Positions 31,987-45,880 of a DNA stretch of 64,000 nucleotides are shown in pieces. The translations under genes and the position numbers were made by a program. Below the pieces are notes generated by a model. It did not search any database and was not told where the DNA came from. It worked only from the letters and a program-made list of their open reading frames with translations. The DNA is from Halicephalobus mephisto. Taxonomy: Eukaryota; Nematoda; Chromadorea; Rhabditida; Panagrolaimidae. The DNA is taken from positions 1 to 64,000 of the forward strand of contig SWDT01000076.1 in the NCBI GenBank assembly GCA_009193035.1, read 5' to 3'. Numbering within the stretch: the first letter of the stretch is position 1; each line of letters begins with the position of its first letter.

Positions 31987-34190
31987 GACTCCTAAATTTT
32001 TACAATTGAATCGATCAAGATAAATAAAAGCAAAAGTAATATCGTCGAAAGGATTTTGAAAGATAAATGACAAGGTCAAAAAAGGCAAAAGGATATCCGA
32101 AATGAGAAAATACTCCCTTATTGGTTCGGTCTCAAATCAGAAAGTGACAATCGAGAAAGACCGATTCCTGCACCCTTGACCTAGAGCCAGTCCGCTCCCC
32201 GGCAGCAGTACGACCGGCCCACCTGCGGGACTCCTAGCACCCTTCCCCGCTGGCGACGGTATTTCAGCAAAAAACTAGGCTTTTGAAGAGAAAAACCAAT
32301 ACTAAGAAATCGGGTCATTCACCTATCCAAGATGGTTTCAGCAAAAATTCTTAAACTTCATGTCGTGGACGGCGGGATTTGACATCCTTTTTCCGGATTC
32401 GGGGCTCTTGAAGCAAAAAAAGAAAACGAAAAATCGTAAATTTTGAATAAAAATATAAATCTATGTCAAAAATTTCGAAATTTAAAAATTTTGGAAATTG
32501 TTATTTTTATAAATTTTACAAATTTTTTAAATTATAAATTTTTAAAATTATTATTTTTATAAATTTTGGGAATTATAAATTTTTAAAATTTTGGGAAATA
32601 TTATTTTTACAAATTTTTCGAATTATAAATTTTTTAAAATTTGGGAAATATTATTTTTATAAATTTTTCGAATTATTACTTTTTTGAAGAACCTGGTCCA
32701 GATGCCGGGGAACAAGGTAGGAAATTCGGTCGACGAGCCACTCAGCCACATTTAGGTCACGACCTTGATTGCGAATTCCTCGTTGGGGCATTTCTGAGAT
32801 CCTATCAAAAGGTGAACAATCTATTTTTTCTATCCTTCTTGCTTGGAGCCAGAGACATTCTTTATTTCACGAAAGAAAGATGGACATTGACATGGTTTTT
32901 AAGTTGTCCATGTTACGGTCAATATCACAATGAAAAAATTTACGTACTTTGATTCAAAAGTAAAAAATGAATGACTTAGACGAAAAACGATAAGTCACCG
33001 AAATGACATCCGGAATCCGTTTTATATCGAAAAATCTTGGTCATCTGTTACGTCAGGATTCTGAAATCAAAGGGTGGAAGATTCTCATTAACAAATTCGA
33101 CGTTTGAAAAAATTTCAAAATAGAAAATTAAAACTTTTTAAAGAATTTCGAAATTTCAAAATAAAAAATAAAAAATTTTTAAATAAAGAATTTCGAAATT
33201 TCAAAATAAAAAATTAAAACTTTTTAAATAAAAAAATTAAAACTTTTTAAATTTCGAAATAAAAAAATTAAAACTTTTTAAAGAATTTCGAAATTCCAAA
33301 ATAAAAAAATCAAAACTTTTTAAATAAAAACATTTTAAAAATTAAGAAACTTTTTAAATAATAAACTATAATTTTTATTTAATTTTAAATGTACAAAAAT
33401 CATCTTTAAAGATTGATTTCAAAATTAATATATATAATTAAAAGGACTAAAAATATAAATATTAAAGAAAATGAAGAAATTTTTTAATATAAAATAACAC
33501 GAAAAATATCATAGAAAAATTACTATAAAAACTGTAGAAAAATTTATTAAAAATTATCACAAAAAGTTTTGAAAATTTAATAAAAAATATTTAAAATTTA
33601 CCATAAAAAATACAACAAAAAAATTGTATTAAAAATACTGGAAAATATTATTAAAAATATCATTGAAAATATTACAAAAATTATTTATTAAAAACACCAA
33701 AAAATGCTATTCAAAATACTACTAAAAAATACCATAAAAATAATTTAAAATATTTAAAAATTACCACAGAAAAATTCCATAAAAAATTAGTATTAAAAAT
33801 ATCTGAAAAATAATACTAAAAATACCATAAAAATTACAATAAAAATAATTTAAAATAAGTTAAAATATTTAAAAATTTAATAAAAAATTGATATTAAAAA
33901 TATTGGAAAAATATTACTAAAAATACCATAAAAATTATAATAAAAATAAAAATAATTTAAAATATTTAAAAATTCCACAAAAAATTAATATTAAAAATAC
34001 CGAAAAATATCGTTAAAAATACCATAAAAATACAATTAAAAATACCATTATGAAATTACCACAGAAAAGTACTATAAAGATACTGTTAAAAATCACCAAA
34101 TAAAAAATTGTCTAAAAATAAAATTTTCAATTTTAAAAATTCCAAATTTCTTCCAAATTAACACTATTTTTGGATTACTGTAGTTGTCCG
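31987..34190. other. Upstream region of noah: GC-richer islands and AT arrays
   Basis: Bases 32100-32430 form an unusually GC-rich island (CCGCTCCCCGGCAGCAG, GGCCCACCTGCGGGACTC) directly upstream of noah and are the best candidate for its promoter. An island at 32690-32950 contains a 103-codon open frame (32641-32952) without recognisable domains. From 33110 to 34140 the DNA is A-rich with repeated units such as AAAAATACCATAAAAATTA. No gene is called. Confidence 0.5.
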
Positions 34191-35765
34191 GATTTTCGTG
34201 CTTTTATCTTCTTTGTTGATATTTTTGGAGAATTTTGATTTTTGTTACGTTTTTGGGTGTTTTTTTGGAACAGAAGTGCCAGTGGCATTTAGGGTTTTTT
34301 TGAATTTCAGACTGCTTTTCCGCAAGCTAATAAAATTGAAACAAATCCCCCAAGGCAGGAAACCTCGATCGCCAGAGAATTTGCGTCAATTATCCTCACA
34401 CTCGAGAAAAAACAAAAAATTGGAAAAAAAACGCTTTCGAAAAAGATTGCCTCAGGGAAAAAATTTTATTTTTAAGAAATTTTTATTTTTAAATTTTTGT
34501 ATTGTTTTAGAATTGCGCAAATGTCAGACAGCAGTGAGTTTGCCACAGGCAGAGCGGCCCATTCTACTTATGCAAAACCACTGAAGACGAAGGAAAACGG
34601 GAAGAGAGCGGCCACCTTGTCCAAGATGGCATACCACTTTTTCCACTTTTTTCAGTCCCTTCTTGTTTCACGTTCCTGAGACATTGTCGCGGTTTTCTTA
34701 ATCAACACGTATGCACAAATTTTCTTCTTTCAGAATTTCCCCGATCATCGGTTTTGTCCACAAGATATCTGGGACATGTTCCGAATTGTTTATCTCCAGA
34801 AATCTAAAAATTCGTAAAAGTATGACATTTCCGATTTTTATTTTAATCCTCTTTTTCGGTAAAAACGCTCGGCTTATCCGTGATTAAGCCAAAATGACCT
34901 TTACACTGATAACAACGGGAATTTGTAATTTTTCGATATAAAAGTTAATTTTGACTTTTAAAAATCCACCTATAACAGCTCAGTGTGGACCAAACAAAAC
35001 CGTTGTAATTATGGAGACTGGTCCTGCCTGGAACTCAGGCAGATGGGCTTTCCCGCGCTGTTCTTTGCCGCTCTATGCGTTCGTTCGTTTCATACTTGTC
35101 CATATATCCATTACTAAATTTTTACATTTCTAAACTGTTTTCATTATTCTCAATCAATTTACTATTGTAAAATTATCAATCGCGTGAATTTCGGAGAATT
35201 AAAGCTTAAATTTTCAACAATGAAAACTGAAGGTCTTTGTTTCATACTTGTCCATATATCCATTACTAAATTTTTACATTTCTAATTTGTTTTCATTATT
35301 CTTAAGCAATTTACCATTGTAAAATTATCAATCGCGTGGATTTCGAAGAATTAAAGCTTGAATTTTCAATAATTAAAACTGAAGGTCTTCATTTCATACT
35401 TGTCCATATATCCATTGAATTTTTAAATTTCTAAAGACATTTATAAAGTTTTTAATAACTTGACCTTTCAAGAATTGCTAATCACGTGAATTATGGAAAA
35501 TTAAACTTTAAATTTTAATTATTATTTTCCGGAAATTTTTTATATTTGTTCATATATCAATTTTCCACTTTTAATGTTTGCAATTACTTGATTTTTTGAA
35601 GTTTGTTAATTCCGTGAATTTAGGAAAATTAAAAAGCTTCGATTATTGCTATTCAAACGATTGTCCTTGAATCCTGAATGTTCGATTTATTTTTCTGATT
35701 CATAATTGGTTTCTTTATTTCAGCACCAGCCGTGCAGAACAACTTGGTATTTTTGGCCTGACGCC
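34191..35765. other. Upstream region of the G-alpha gene
   Basis: A GC-richer island at 34500-34690 follows TTGTTTTAG and contains ATGTCAGACAGCAGTGAG with an open frame to 34679. It might be an alternative or non-coding 5' exon, but no in-phase join to the G-alpha exon is visible. Another island is at 34965-35090. TTTATTTCAG ends at 35723, 42 bp before the G-alpha ATG, and is a likely cis or trans acceptor. Confidence 0.4.
35090..35640. repeat. 152-bp tandem repeat, about 3.5 copies
   Basis: The marker CATACTTGTCCATATATCCA begins at 35091, 35243 and 35395, a spacing of 152 bp. A diverged fourth start is near 35541. Each unit also carries AATTATCAATCGCGTG. The array lies just 5' of the G-alpha coding region. 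Confidence 0.8.
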
Positions 35766-37116
35766 ATGGGCCAGTGCCTAAGTCGGTCCGATCAAAGTGC
35801 AAAACAGCGTTCACGAGCTATCGATGAACAAGTAAGTTCTTTATTTAAAATCTCCATATATCAATCCCCATCCTTGCTCTCCATACATGAATTTCTCTTC
35901 TCCTACTATACACTAACCCCTTAGATATCTTTATACATCCATTCCCTATATATTACAAATTATCGATTTTTCTTACTCCATAGCTGTCCCCCATGTGCTT
36001 CCATATCTCAATTTCCTCTTTAGTTAAAAGCAGATCATGAACGTCAATCGAGAGAAGTAAAACTACTGCTCCTGGGAGCTGGTGAGTCCGGCAAGAGTAC
36101 AATTGTGAAACAGATGAAGATCATCCATGAAACGGGCTACAGTGACGAAGAACGTAAAGCTTATCGACCAGTTGTCTATTCCAACACGATTCAGTCTATG
36201 ATGGCAATAATCAGAGCGATGGGGCAATTAAGGATCGAATTCAGGAACAGCTCTACAAGTGATGACGCTCGGCAGTTTTTCCTACTTGCTCAAAGCACAG
36301 ATGAAGGTGAACTTCCTCCCGAACTTGCTGCTGTGATGAAGCGACTTTGGAGTGATCCTGGAATTCAGGAATGCTTCTCGAGATCTAGAGAGTATCAATT
36401 AAACGATTCTGCTCCTTACTACCTCAATTCGCTTGATCGTATCTCACAGCCAGGCTACATCCCTACTCAAGATGATGTTCTTCGGACTCGTGTGAAAACA
36501 ACCGGAATTGTCGAAACTCATTTCACTCATAAGGATTTGCACTTCAAGATGTTCGATGTTGGAGGACAACGGTCCGAGAGAAAGAAGTGGATTCATTGCT
36601 TTGAGGGCGTTACTGCAATTATATTCTGTGTTGCTTTGTCTGAATATGATATGGTTCTTGCAGAAGACGATGAAATGGTAGATTTGCGTTAATAATATTA
36701 TTAATATCTTTTGATTTTAGAATCGAATGATTGAAAGTATGAAGTTGTTTGACTCTATTTGCAATAATCGGTGGTTTGTGGAGACGTCTGTGATCTTGTT
36801 TTTGAACAAAAAGGACCTTTTTGAGCAAAAAATCCGGAAATCACCGCTTTCAATTTGTTTCCCTGAGTATACAGGTTAGTTTATACCTAAAAAGTGCAAA
36901 AAGGGATGTTTTTCAATTTTAGGTGCTAATTCTTACGAGGAAGCTGCCGCTTATATTCAAATGCAGTTTGAAGGTCTGAACAAACGAAAAGATGGTCAGA
37001 AGGAAATTTATACGCACTTTACATGCGCAACAGACACGAATAACATCAGATTTGTCTTTGATGCCGTAACTGACATTATTATCAAAGAAAATTTGAAACA
37101 ATGTGGTCTCTTTTAA
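35766..37116 (+). CDS. Heterotrimeric G protein alpha subunit, Gi class
   Basis: Exons 35766-35831, 36024-36677, 36721-36874 and 36923-37116 give 355 aa (human G-alpha-i: 354). All five nucleotide motifs are intact: GAGESGKST (40-48), RTRVKTTG with switch Arg178, DVGGQ with catalytic Gln204, NKKD (269-272) and TCATDT near 325. The end ENLKQCGLF keeps Cys352 at -4, the residue ADP-ribosylated by pertussis toxin in Gi/o. Gly2 (myristoylation) and Cys4 (palmitoylation; Cys3 in vertebrate Gi) predict membrane anchoring. The switch and C-terminal regions match Gi rather than Go, which ends GCGLY. It should couple 7TM receptors to adenylyl cyclase inhibition or, in nematode embryos, to spindle positioning. 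Which C. elegans gpa gene it corresponds to is not clear. Confidence 0.95.
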
Positions 37117-37485
37117 TTAATTGTAGCCGTTTTCCGCCTTATATTTACCCGAACAACGATGCATTATTATCTTTATGCTTTATTTACTGCACTACCATGA
37201 TTATCAATTGAGTTGTTCGACTCTGTCCATGTTGACAAAATGTGTTATGTCTACGGGATCAAGTCTGACTCGCCTTTTTGTAGGGCGGATTTCCTTCCAA
37301 CATAAAGCTGCCCTTTACATATCCATCGGCTATGATTTGTTTTACATTATTATTATTATTATGGATTTTATTATTTTGGAACAATCTTGTGGGATAAAGT
37401 TGGAACAAATTTTTTTTGATGATTGATGGATTTTGTTTTCCATTTTTATTTGGTTTTGTTGTTTTTGTGATAATTTTTAGTTTAG

Positions 37486-40400
37486 ATGGCGGATTCGAAT
37501 CAGAAAATAGCAGAAAGATTGATTTTGATAAATAACAGATGTGTGGGAATATTGACGAGATTGTATAATATTAAAAAAAGTTGTGGAAATGTTAATTCTA
37601 GACCGAAAATATTAACAGAAAAATGTTTTGAACAAGCTTTATCAGTTGTTACGAAGAGATTTCCAATTGTGGATTTGAAAAAAAATTCAAATGCTTTTTC
37701 GAATGTAGATGAAACTAAAAGTGAAATTTTAAAAAGTTTAAATCCATATTATTACACATTTGTTCATTTATTAGAATTAAAAGAACAAGTACTTCAACAA
37801 TTAACGTTGATGGATGCGAATCAGTTTTTATTTGACATTGTAAGTTAATTTGCAAAAATTAAAAAGTTAGAAAATTACAAAATTATTTTTAAGAAAATGT
37901 TAGTTTTTAATTTTTAACAATATATTTTTGAAATTATTTGTGAAATTTTTTACAAAAATTTAAGTTTTTTAAAAATTATTTTAGAAAATTGTTTAATTTT
38001 TTGTTTTTTTGAAATTAATTTTTTTGTGTTTTAGTCCCTGAATTTCGATGCTACGGCAGCGTACTTGAATATGGTCGTTAATTTCATATGTGCGATGATT
38101 TTGTTGAGTAGAATTGAGGAAAGAAAAAGTCTTATTTCTATCTACAATGTTGCTTATGAACTTGCAAATGGAACTGCTGAACCGAAATACCCGAGACTTG
38201 CTCAAATGATTGTTGATTATGAATTTCCATTGAAAAAACTTAACGAAGATTTAAGTCCAATGCATAGATCTATTTGTTGTGCATTGAATTCAATAATTGA
38301 AATTTATAAAAGAAGAAATATTCCAGGAGAAGAACAAAGAAGTTCTGGAATGATTTCGTTAATATCGGCTCCTAAACAAATGCTATATGCTGCTCAAACA
38401 ACTACTTGTGCATGTGAATTTTTATCACTGGATTTGATGGATCGATGGATCATATGTAAGTTATTATTTTTGGTTGTATGATAATTGTTCCTTATTGACG
38501 GTATTTTTTATTCAGTCGAACTTGGATATAAGGTACCCACTTGGGACCGGGCAAACCGTATGTTATAAGAAAGGATATATTATAATGGGGTAAATTTGAA
38601 GACAGACTAACTAAACTCACTCAAACCGTATGTTATAACAAGAGATATATTATAGCAAGGGTATCTTATATCAAAGTTCAACTGTATAAATTTTATCAAT
38701 TAGGCTTGTCTGAAATCCCAATCAACTAAAAAATGATATAAAAGCAATGAAAATGAATTAACATTTCTTCCTATTTTGCGGGATTTATTTTTTGTTTTTT
38801 GATGTCTAGATCAACATTACATGTCAGTTAAATAAGAAAAACTGATTTGAATGGGATTTTGAAACTTGCACCAGTCAGAGTGGAACAAATACCGTACAGC
38901 CATTATATTTCATATATCAATAATTGTGTAATTTTCAGTTTGTGTTACTGTATGCCACAATACACTGTTATCTGTAGATAGTATTTCTGATGTTTTCTAC
39001 AGAGCTTTGAGAAATGGTGTGTGCATAAGGCTTTTCAGGGATGAAAATGTTCTAATTTATTCGATGCTTCAGAATTACTTTGAAACTATTAAGGGTTATC
39101 ATAAAAGAACTCAAGAATTGAAGGAATTATTTAATGTGACTATTCAAGCAAGTGTCAGTTTGCATTTTCATAGAAGACAATTCCTAAGGACAGCTCTTAG
39201 AGATTTGTGTTATCTTATAAAAGATCAACCTGGTTTGCTTGGACCGAAAATTTTGTTTATTTGGATGGGACTTTCGTGTGCTAAAGATGAGGTATTGTGG
39301 ATTCTTCGACATAGTCAAGTATGGCCCACTGTTATGGCAGCAAAAAAATCGAAGGAACAATCAGACATAGGAATAAATGATAAATCTCTTCCTGAATTGT
39401 TATTTTATATGATTGAATTGCAAAATCTTGTACAAAAACATTCCCAATTGATATCTAGATATCATGCGCAATATATTCAAGGTTATGATGCTGTGGCTTT
39501 GAAGGAAATGTTACCTACTTTGACTGGATTATCTGAACGAGAATATACTCTCATAAGTAGTGCTGTGGAAGAATTGAGCAATATTCAAGGTGATTATTTT
39601 TAATATTTTGATAAGTAGGAAAAATTATTTTTTATGGGTATTGTGATGTTTTGATTTTTTTGGATGTTTATTTGGCTTCATATATCGAAATTAACCAAGG
39701 GGTAGAAGGTTATATGTTCTGTATTTCTTAATTTAGAAGATTTTAGATGTTTTTTGATACAATAGAGTTCTAAAACAGTTATTACGAAATCATTTTTATA
39801 CGAAATTAAAGTTTTAAATTATTTTTGATTTTAAAAATTTGATTTTCGTGGTGTATGTATATGAAATGATAACTGAAATTTTGGGTTGTGTTTTGGCTTT
39901 TGAAAACTTGGATAATTTTGTAAAAATTTATATTATTGGTTTTTAGATGGAAATTGTGACTTGAGAGGATTGAGACTCGATTGGTTCCGGTTTCAGACTC
40001 TCGTTAGTACTTTTCACTCACAATTTAAAATGTCTGCTCACAAGGAATTTACGCATATGATGAATACAACAATTTTTCATTCTAAAATGGTCGATTTAAT
40101 AAGTGATTTAATCAGAGAAACATCTGATTTAAGTATTTATTGGTAATTTTTAATTTTTTAAATTGTTTTAAGGAATTTTTTTAGTTTTTATTTTTCGCAA
40201 TTTGATTTTCAATTGAAACAAACATTGAGTTTACCTATTCAATCGCGATATGCTATTGCTTATGCTCATATTTGTACTCATTTTACATTTGCTTTACATG
40301 ATTTTTGTCCGGAAGAACATGAGGATATTATGGAACGTGCTTTGTCACATTGTAATGCTGTATTGGACAGAATTGCAAATCGTATTGCTGAAATTATTGG

Positions 40401-42867
40401 AAGAATGACAAATGATGAACTTAATCTTTCTCAGAAATTATCTCCAGAAGCATGTGCTGAACTTGTTTCGAGAGTAAATGGTACACAAAGAAATGTAACA
40501 GATATTCTTCCTGGCGTTGAAAGTTATCGTATTGATCGTGATGTTGTTACAGAAGGAGATAAGAATTTTGTTTATTTGATGGATTTATGTAATGCTATTG
40601 GATATTCGAAAGAAATTGTTATATGTGAACATGTATTTGCACCAAGAGAATTTTTGCATAATCATTTGGAAAATGAAATTATTGGGACTCTTCATGGTTA
40701 TCTTCGATCTAGTAGTTCTGATCCTCCGAAAAGACCGTCTGATATGTTGATGCTTTTGAATTCTCAAATTAATGTTATTCAAAATTTAGAAACTTGTTGT
40801 AAGTTTAGTTTTGTAGAAATTTGATAATTTAAATTTTTAAAAAATTTTATATCTTAATTATTTTTGTTTTTTAGTTTTGTGAATTTTAATTATCTTAAAT
40901 TTTCAGTAAGGTTTGATTTGAATCATTTTTTGACGTCTACTTTGCTTCAACAAACTCAAATTCAGGATTCTCTTGGAAAAGATACCTTGGCTTCTGTGTA
41001 TTCTAGATGGTATTTGGAAGTTTTACTAAGGAAGGCAAGTATAGGTCAATTGATGTTGTCGGAACATTTGAAATCGTTTATTGGGTCGTCGGAACTGGTT
41101 CCATTGCCTTTTGCACCTGAGCAATATACTGATACTCGGGAATTGAGAGCACTTGTTCAATTGATAGGTCCTTATGGGATTAAAGTGATGGCAGAACGAC
41201 TTGTTTGGCATGCTGCATGTCAGATTAATGAATTGTATAAAATTGTACGGGATCATCGAGCTATATTATCGAAAGCAAGAGTTAGTTTTGACAAACCGGA
41301 ACAAATGAGAGAATATGTAGCTTTGTTGAATGTTGCTGAAGCAGGAAAAGAAAAAAAACAATCTAAGGAACAAACTGGAGCTGCAAATGGTTCACCTATT
41401 GAATCTGTTTTGCAAAGAGTTACTATTATTGGTGAAATAATTGCTTTTAGAAATATGCTATATGATGCTTTAAAAGACATGGTTGAACTTAAAATTCCAT
41501 TTTTAATGAATTCTTTAAATGGTTTATTTAAAAGTGCTGATCCACTTGGAAAAGTTCAAATAAGTGAAATGTGTGCTGCTGCTGGAATTCATACGGATGT
41601 AGATGTGGCTTTGATGAATGTTATTCAAGCTCAAGCTCAAACAAATAGAATGAAAGATGCTGAAGAACATTATAATTTGACATGTCTTTTATTTGTTTTT
41701 ATTGCAATATCATTACCGAAATTAGCATCATCTAAATTATCGTTTTATAAAGCTACAACAAAAGCATCATCGAATAATTGTCATGTAATACCGTTAGCAG
41801 TGAATTCAATGGCAAGTGCTTTATTTTTCTATCACAATCGTGGTGATATTCAAGAACGAATGAGAGAATTTTTGGCGGTAAGTATAGTTTTAAATATTTA
41901 TTGTAGGTTTTAGATTTCTGAATTAGTGTGAGAGATGAGAGTTTCTTATTTATCCGAACAGTAACAAGATTAAGCACAATAACTATATATTAACTAGTCC
42001 ACACTCTGTTGTGTAGACGGTTATTCGATGTTTCTGTTTCGAGAGTATATTCCAATTCTGAGGTTAGAACTGAACAAAAAGTATCTATGTTGGTGTAGTA
42101 AAACTCAGATTCTGAAGACTAATTCTGAATTCTAAAGATATATCAAATCTTACATTAAAATTATTAAAAAGCGGAAATTTATATAGAACGACTTTTAAAT
42201 ACTATATAACAGATGTAAAGTTATTTAAAATCGTTTTTAAATTAAAATTGAGAATCTAAAGAAATGTTTGGGACAGATGTCATATAATAGTGCAGATAGT
42301 ATGCCCACTGTTTAGCACCTAGGGCATTTCCTTTCGAGACCGTGTCTTCTGTCTTCCTTACTCAATAGCTAGTTAATACACAAATATAACAATATATTTT
42401 AATAATTTTAATTTAAGATTATTTTTATATTTGATCTTTAAAAGCTATAGGTTAATTTTTGGTTCTTTAATAGAATATTAAGATGAAATTTTAGATTTTT
42501 AAAAACTGAAAAGAAATTATTTTTCAAAAAATGATCAAACTCGGAATTTGGAGCTTAAGTAGGAAATTGACCTTTAGAATCCTGGATTTTGAGACTTAAC
42601 CTCTGAATTTTGACTCGAATTGAAAAATAAATGTCGCAGTACGGTATTTATAATTTGGAATTTTTTCAGCTTGCTTCAAGTAGTTTGTTGCAAATCATTG
42701 GAACGTCGGATGCAGAACAAATGGAAATGCATCAATCTGTTTTTATTCTTCTTGAAAATTTAATCAAGGATTCACGTTGGCTTCATTTTGGACTTTTGGA
42801 ATCATGTTTTCCTTTTACAATGATCCGCTCATCGTATTCGAAGTGCTATGCTATTGAAAGTAAATAA
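37486..42867 (+). CDS. gex-3: NAP1/HEM (NCKAP1) subunit of the WAVE regulatory complex
   Basis: Seven exons: 37486-37839, 38035-38455, 38939-39589, 39947-40142, 40185-40798, 40907-41877 and 42670-42867, giving 1134 aa (human NCKAP1: 1128). The protein is collinear with NCKAP1 throughout. Clear signatures are NQFLFDISLNFDAT, RGLRLDWFRFQTL, LSIYCFYFSQFDF...LPIQSRY, LLQQTQIQDS, YLEVLLRK, SFDKPEQM and the C-terminal LASSSLLQIIG...LLESCFPF. NAP1 binds CYFIP/Sra1 (GEX-2) and anchors WAVE at the membrane to activate Arp2/3 actin branching. In nematodes gex-3 is needed for ventral enclosure. AATTTTTAG ends 5 bp before the ATG, a probable trans-splice acceptor. Some of the smaller introns look unremarkable, whereas intron 2 carries a mariner-type MITE and intron 6 is 792 bp. 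Confidence 0.95.
38513..38684. mobile_element. Mariner-type MITE in gex-3 intron 2
   Basis: A 172-bp element with terminal inverted repeats CAGTCGAACTTGGATATAAG and its reverse complement ending at 38684 (ATATCAAAGTTCAACTG). About 26 bp match at each end, with 4 mismatches. CAGT...ACTG termini are typical of Tc1/mariner elements, and TA follows the right end. Inside are two direct repeats with CAAACCGTATGTTATAA. There is no transposase. Confidence 0.75.
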
Positions 42868-43315
42868 TTGTTTTCGTGTATTTATTTTTTATTATTGAAA
42901 GTTAAATGGTTATTTATGATTGGGTTTGATTTTGGATGCCATTAAAGATCGGTTTTGAAGTACTGTGGATTTGGGTTTTTAAGGAAGTTTTTATTTTTGG
43001 GATTGATTTTAGATAACATTAAAAATTAACTTTGAAGTACTGTAGGATTCTGCAATTTTTGAAGAAATTTCATTTTTTTATTTTAAAGTAAATAATTTTT
43101 TAAAATTAGATTAATTTTAAATTAAAAAAAAATAGTTTTAGGATACTGTAGTTTTATTTTTTATTTTAAATTTTTATTTTGTATATTATTAGAAATCAGT
43201 TTTGAAATATTTAAAAATTTTTTTTAATTTATATTTTTTAAAATATATTTATTATTATTAAAAAATCAGAAATTTTTTAAAATTTATATTTTTTAAAATA
43301 TATTTTATTAAAAAA

Positions 43316-44209
43316 TCAAAATTTTTTAAAATTTATATTTTTTAAAATATATTTTGTCATTAAAAAATCAGAAATTTCCCCATAAACGTCCTCAAAAAAA
43401 TCAGAATTTTTGGATTGAATAAAATCGAATTTTTCATTCGTTCTTCTGCTTGATTGTCCATTTTGACCCTGAGCGCCTGAGGCATAAACCAGTTCCATTA
43501 CGACTATTGCTTGTGGAGATGAGCAAGAAGAAGCGCCTTTGACGCATCCTCTGAGATTGCCCCGACATTCAGATCTTTTGGTTCTTTTTTGTTCACCGGT
43601 CAGATTCAACTGGACGTGAGTAATTCACAAAATGAAAACGAAACATGCGATTTGAGGATTGTCGGGTTTGGATGAGAGATATCGCTCCAGAAAATCCTGT
43701 CTGAATGTCTGGCTGATTTTTGACGCACTTTCATCTTTTTTAAAACGAAGAGGGCAGGATAAAGGCCTTCGAAAAAGCGCATCTTCACTTGTTTAACAGG
43801 GCCGACGACCATTGCCCTCGGGGTCCGTCGAACCAGTCTTGATCGTCTTCAATATTCGTTATCCTGGTTTTGTAGGGATTTTTCTGACCTGGTCCCTGTT
43901 GGATTATTGGTCCTAGAAAAATTTCAGGAAGCTATTTCTCCGGTTATTTGTTGTTGTTGATTTCAAGGACCGGATTTTGTTCCTCGACCGGTCATCGCCC
44001 TTCAAAATGGATCTATTCTGTCTACTTCCTTCACTCAAACACAGTGGACTGTCAAAAAAAACATTTTTTTCCACACGAGAAAAAAAAATAAACCAGTTCA
44101 GGTAGACCTGCGATTTGTCCAAGTCCTCTGGAACCGAGTCAATGTCGAAGCTCATCTTCTTGCTCATTCGGATCCCGATCGACGGAAGACTGACCGCGCT
44201 CTTGTCCAT
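43316..44209 (-). CDS. Candidate multi-exon gene, unrecognised
   Basis: From ATG 44209 the minus strand reads MDKSAVSLPSIGIRMSKKMS and onward. A plausible 45-nt intron lies near 44083-44039 (GTTTAT...TTTTGACAG). Two overlapping coding-like frames follow (for example NIEDDQDWFDGPRGQWSS and FFEGLYPALFVLKKMKV). A 37-nt intron near 43656-43620 joins PNPTILKSH to LNLTGEQKRTKRSECRG, after which comes a Cys-containing stretch. I could not connect all frames in phase, so the exon map is unresolved and the product is unknown. Regulatory DNA with chance ORFs is the alternative. Confidence 0.3.
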
Positions 44210-45339
44210 CTACAAGCTCCGCGTAATCTCGACTAGCTTCCTTTCCTCTCTGATACAACGAAAAGTGATCCGATTTAAAAAATTGAAACTTTTCAAAAAT
44301 GATCATTTTTGTCATCCATACAGTAACCCAACACTGATTTAATTTTTATATAATAATTAATTTTTAAATTTATTTTTTTGTAAAAATTAAATCAATACTG
44401 TAACCAAAAATTAATTAATTACTGTAAATTTAGAATTTTTATGTTATTTCATAATTTTTAAAAATTGTAATTTTAAAATTTATTTTTAAAAATTATTTTT
44501 TTGTAAAAATTAAATTAATACTGTAACCAAAAATTAATTAATTACTATATATTTAGAATTTTTATGTTATTTCATAATTGTTAGAAATTATTTTTAAAAT
44601 TTATTTTTAAAATTTATTTTTTTGTAAAAATTAAATTAATACAGTAACTGAAAATTAATTATTATTAATCTGGGATTTTTTAATTAATTAATACTTATTT
44701 GATATTTTTTTATTAAATTTTTAAGTTTATTTTTTTTTGTAAAGTAATCGAAAATTAATTACTATTAATTTGGAATTTTTATTTTATTTTATAATTTTTA
44801 AAAATTACAATTTTTTTATTTAAATTTTCTCACAAAAGTCTATACTAATTTTATATTTTCATTTTTTACCGTAATTCGCAAAGATCTTTTTAAATTTAAA
44901 TTTTATTATTTTTAAAATTTTTGTTTTTTATTATTTTTAAAATTTTTATTTTTGAATTTTTTAAAATTTTTATTTTTTATTATTTTTGAAATTTTTTATT
45001 TTTTATTATTTTTAAAATTTTTATTTTTTATTATTTTTTAAATTAGAATTTCCTTGTGAAAAATCTTTGATTTAAATTTTATCATTTAAATTATAGCATA
45101 CAGTAATATTTTATTTTTAAAGTGTTTTTTAGTTTTTTATACTTTTTAAATCATAATTTTTTTATGAAAAATTTTCGGACTGAAACTTTGCCATTTAAAC
45201 CAGAATGATGCGGGAATTACACGCTATTGGTCAATGTTAATCTGATACTTTTATATTGTTCAGTATTTTTCGGTCATAACCAGAACTGTCGAGTTTTCCA
45301 AGTCTTCAATTTTCAAACCAGAACTAGTTCGTTTTGAGT

Positions 45340-45880
45340 TCGAATTTCTCGATTTTCGAACTCGAATTAATTCGAAAGTTGTTTTCGAAATTAATTGAGA
45401 AATTTTATTCAAAATTAGATTTAAAAATTCTATTCAAAATTTAAATTCGAAATATATTCAAATTTTGATTTAAAAATTTACTTTAAAAGTTTAATTCGAA
45501 GTTCGATATAAAAGTTCAAATTCAAAATTTAAGTTCGAAGTTCGATTTAAGTTTAAATTCAAAATTAATTAGAAGTTTGATTTAAGTTCAAATTCGAAGT
45601 TCGATTTAAAAGTTCAAATTCGAAATTAATTCAAGATTTGATTTAAGTTCAAATTCGAAATTAATTCGAGATTTGATTTAAGTTAAAATTCAAAATTAAT
45701 TCGAAGTTCGATTTAAAAGTTCAAATTCAAAATTTAAATTCGAAGTTCGATTTAAGTTCAAATTCAAAATTAATTTGAAGTTCGATTTAAAATTTAAACT
45801 CGAAATTAATTCGAAGTTTGATTTAAGTTTAAATTTAAAATTTGATTCAAAAGTTTGATTCCAAGTTCTATTAGAAATGA
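45340..45880. repeat. TTCGAAGTTCGATTTAAG tandem array
   Basis: Units of about 27-55 bp alternate AAATTCGAAGTTCGATTTAA and GTTCAAATTCAAAATTAATT, with many TTCGAA palindromes. About ten to fifteen degenerate units. They are non-coding. Confidence 0.7.

Noticed and set aside
32089..32091. Use of the upstream in-frame ATG at 32088 as the noah start.
   Set aside because: The added residues remove the N-terminal signal peptide, and an acceptor-like AG sits 5 nt before the ATG at 31986.
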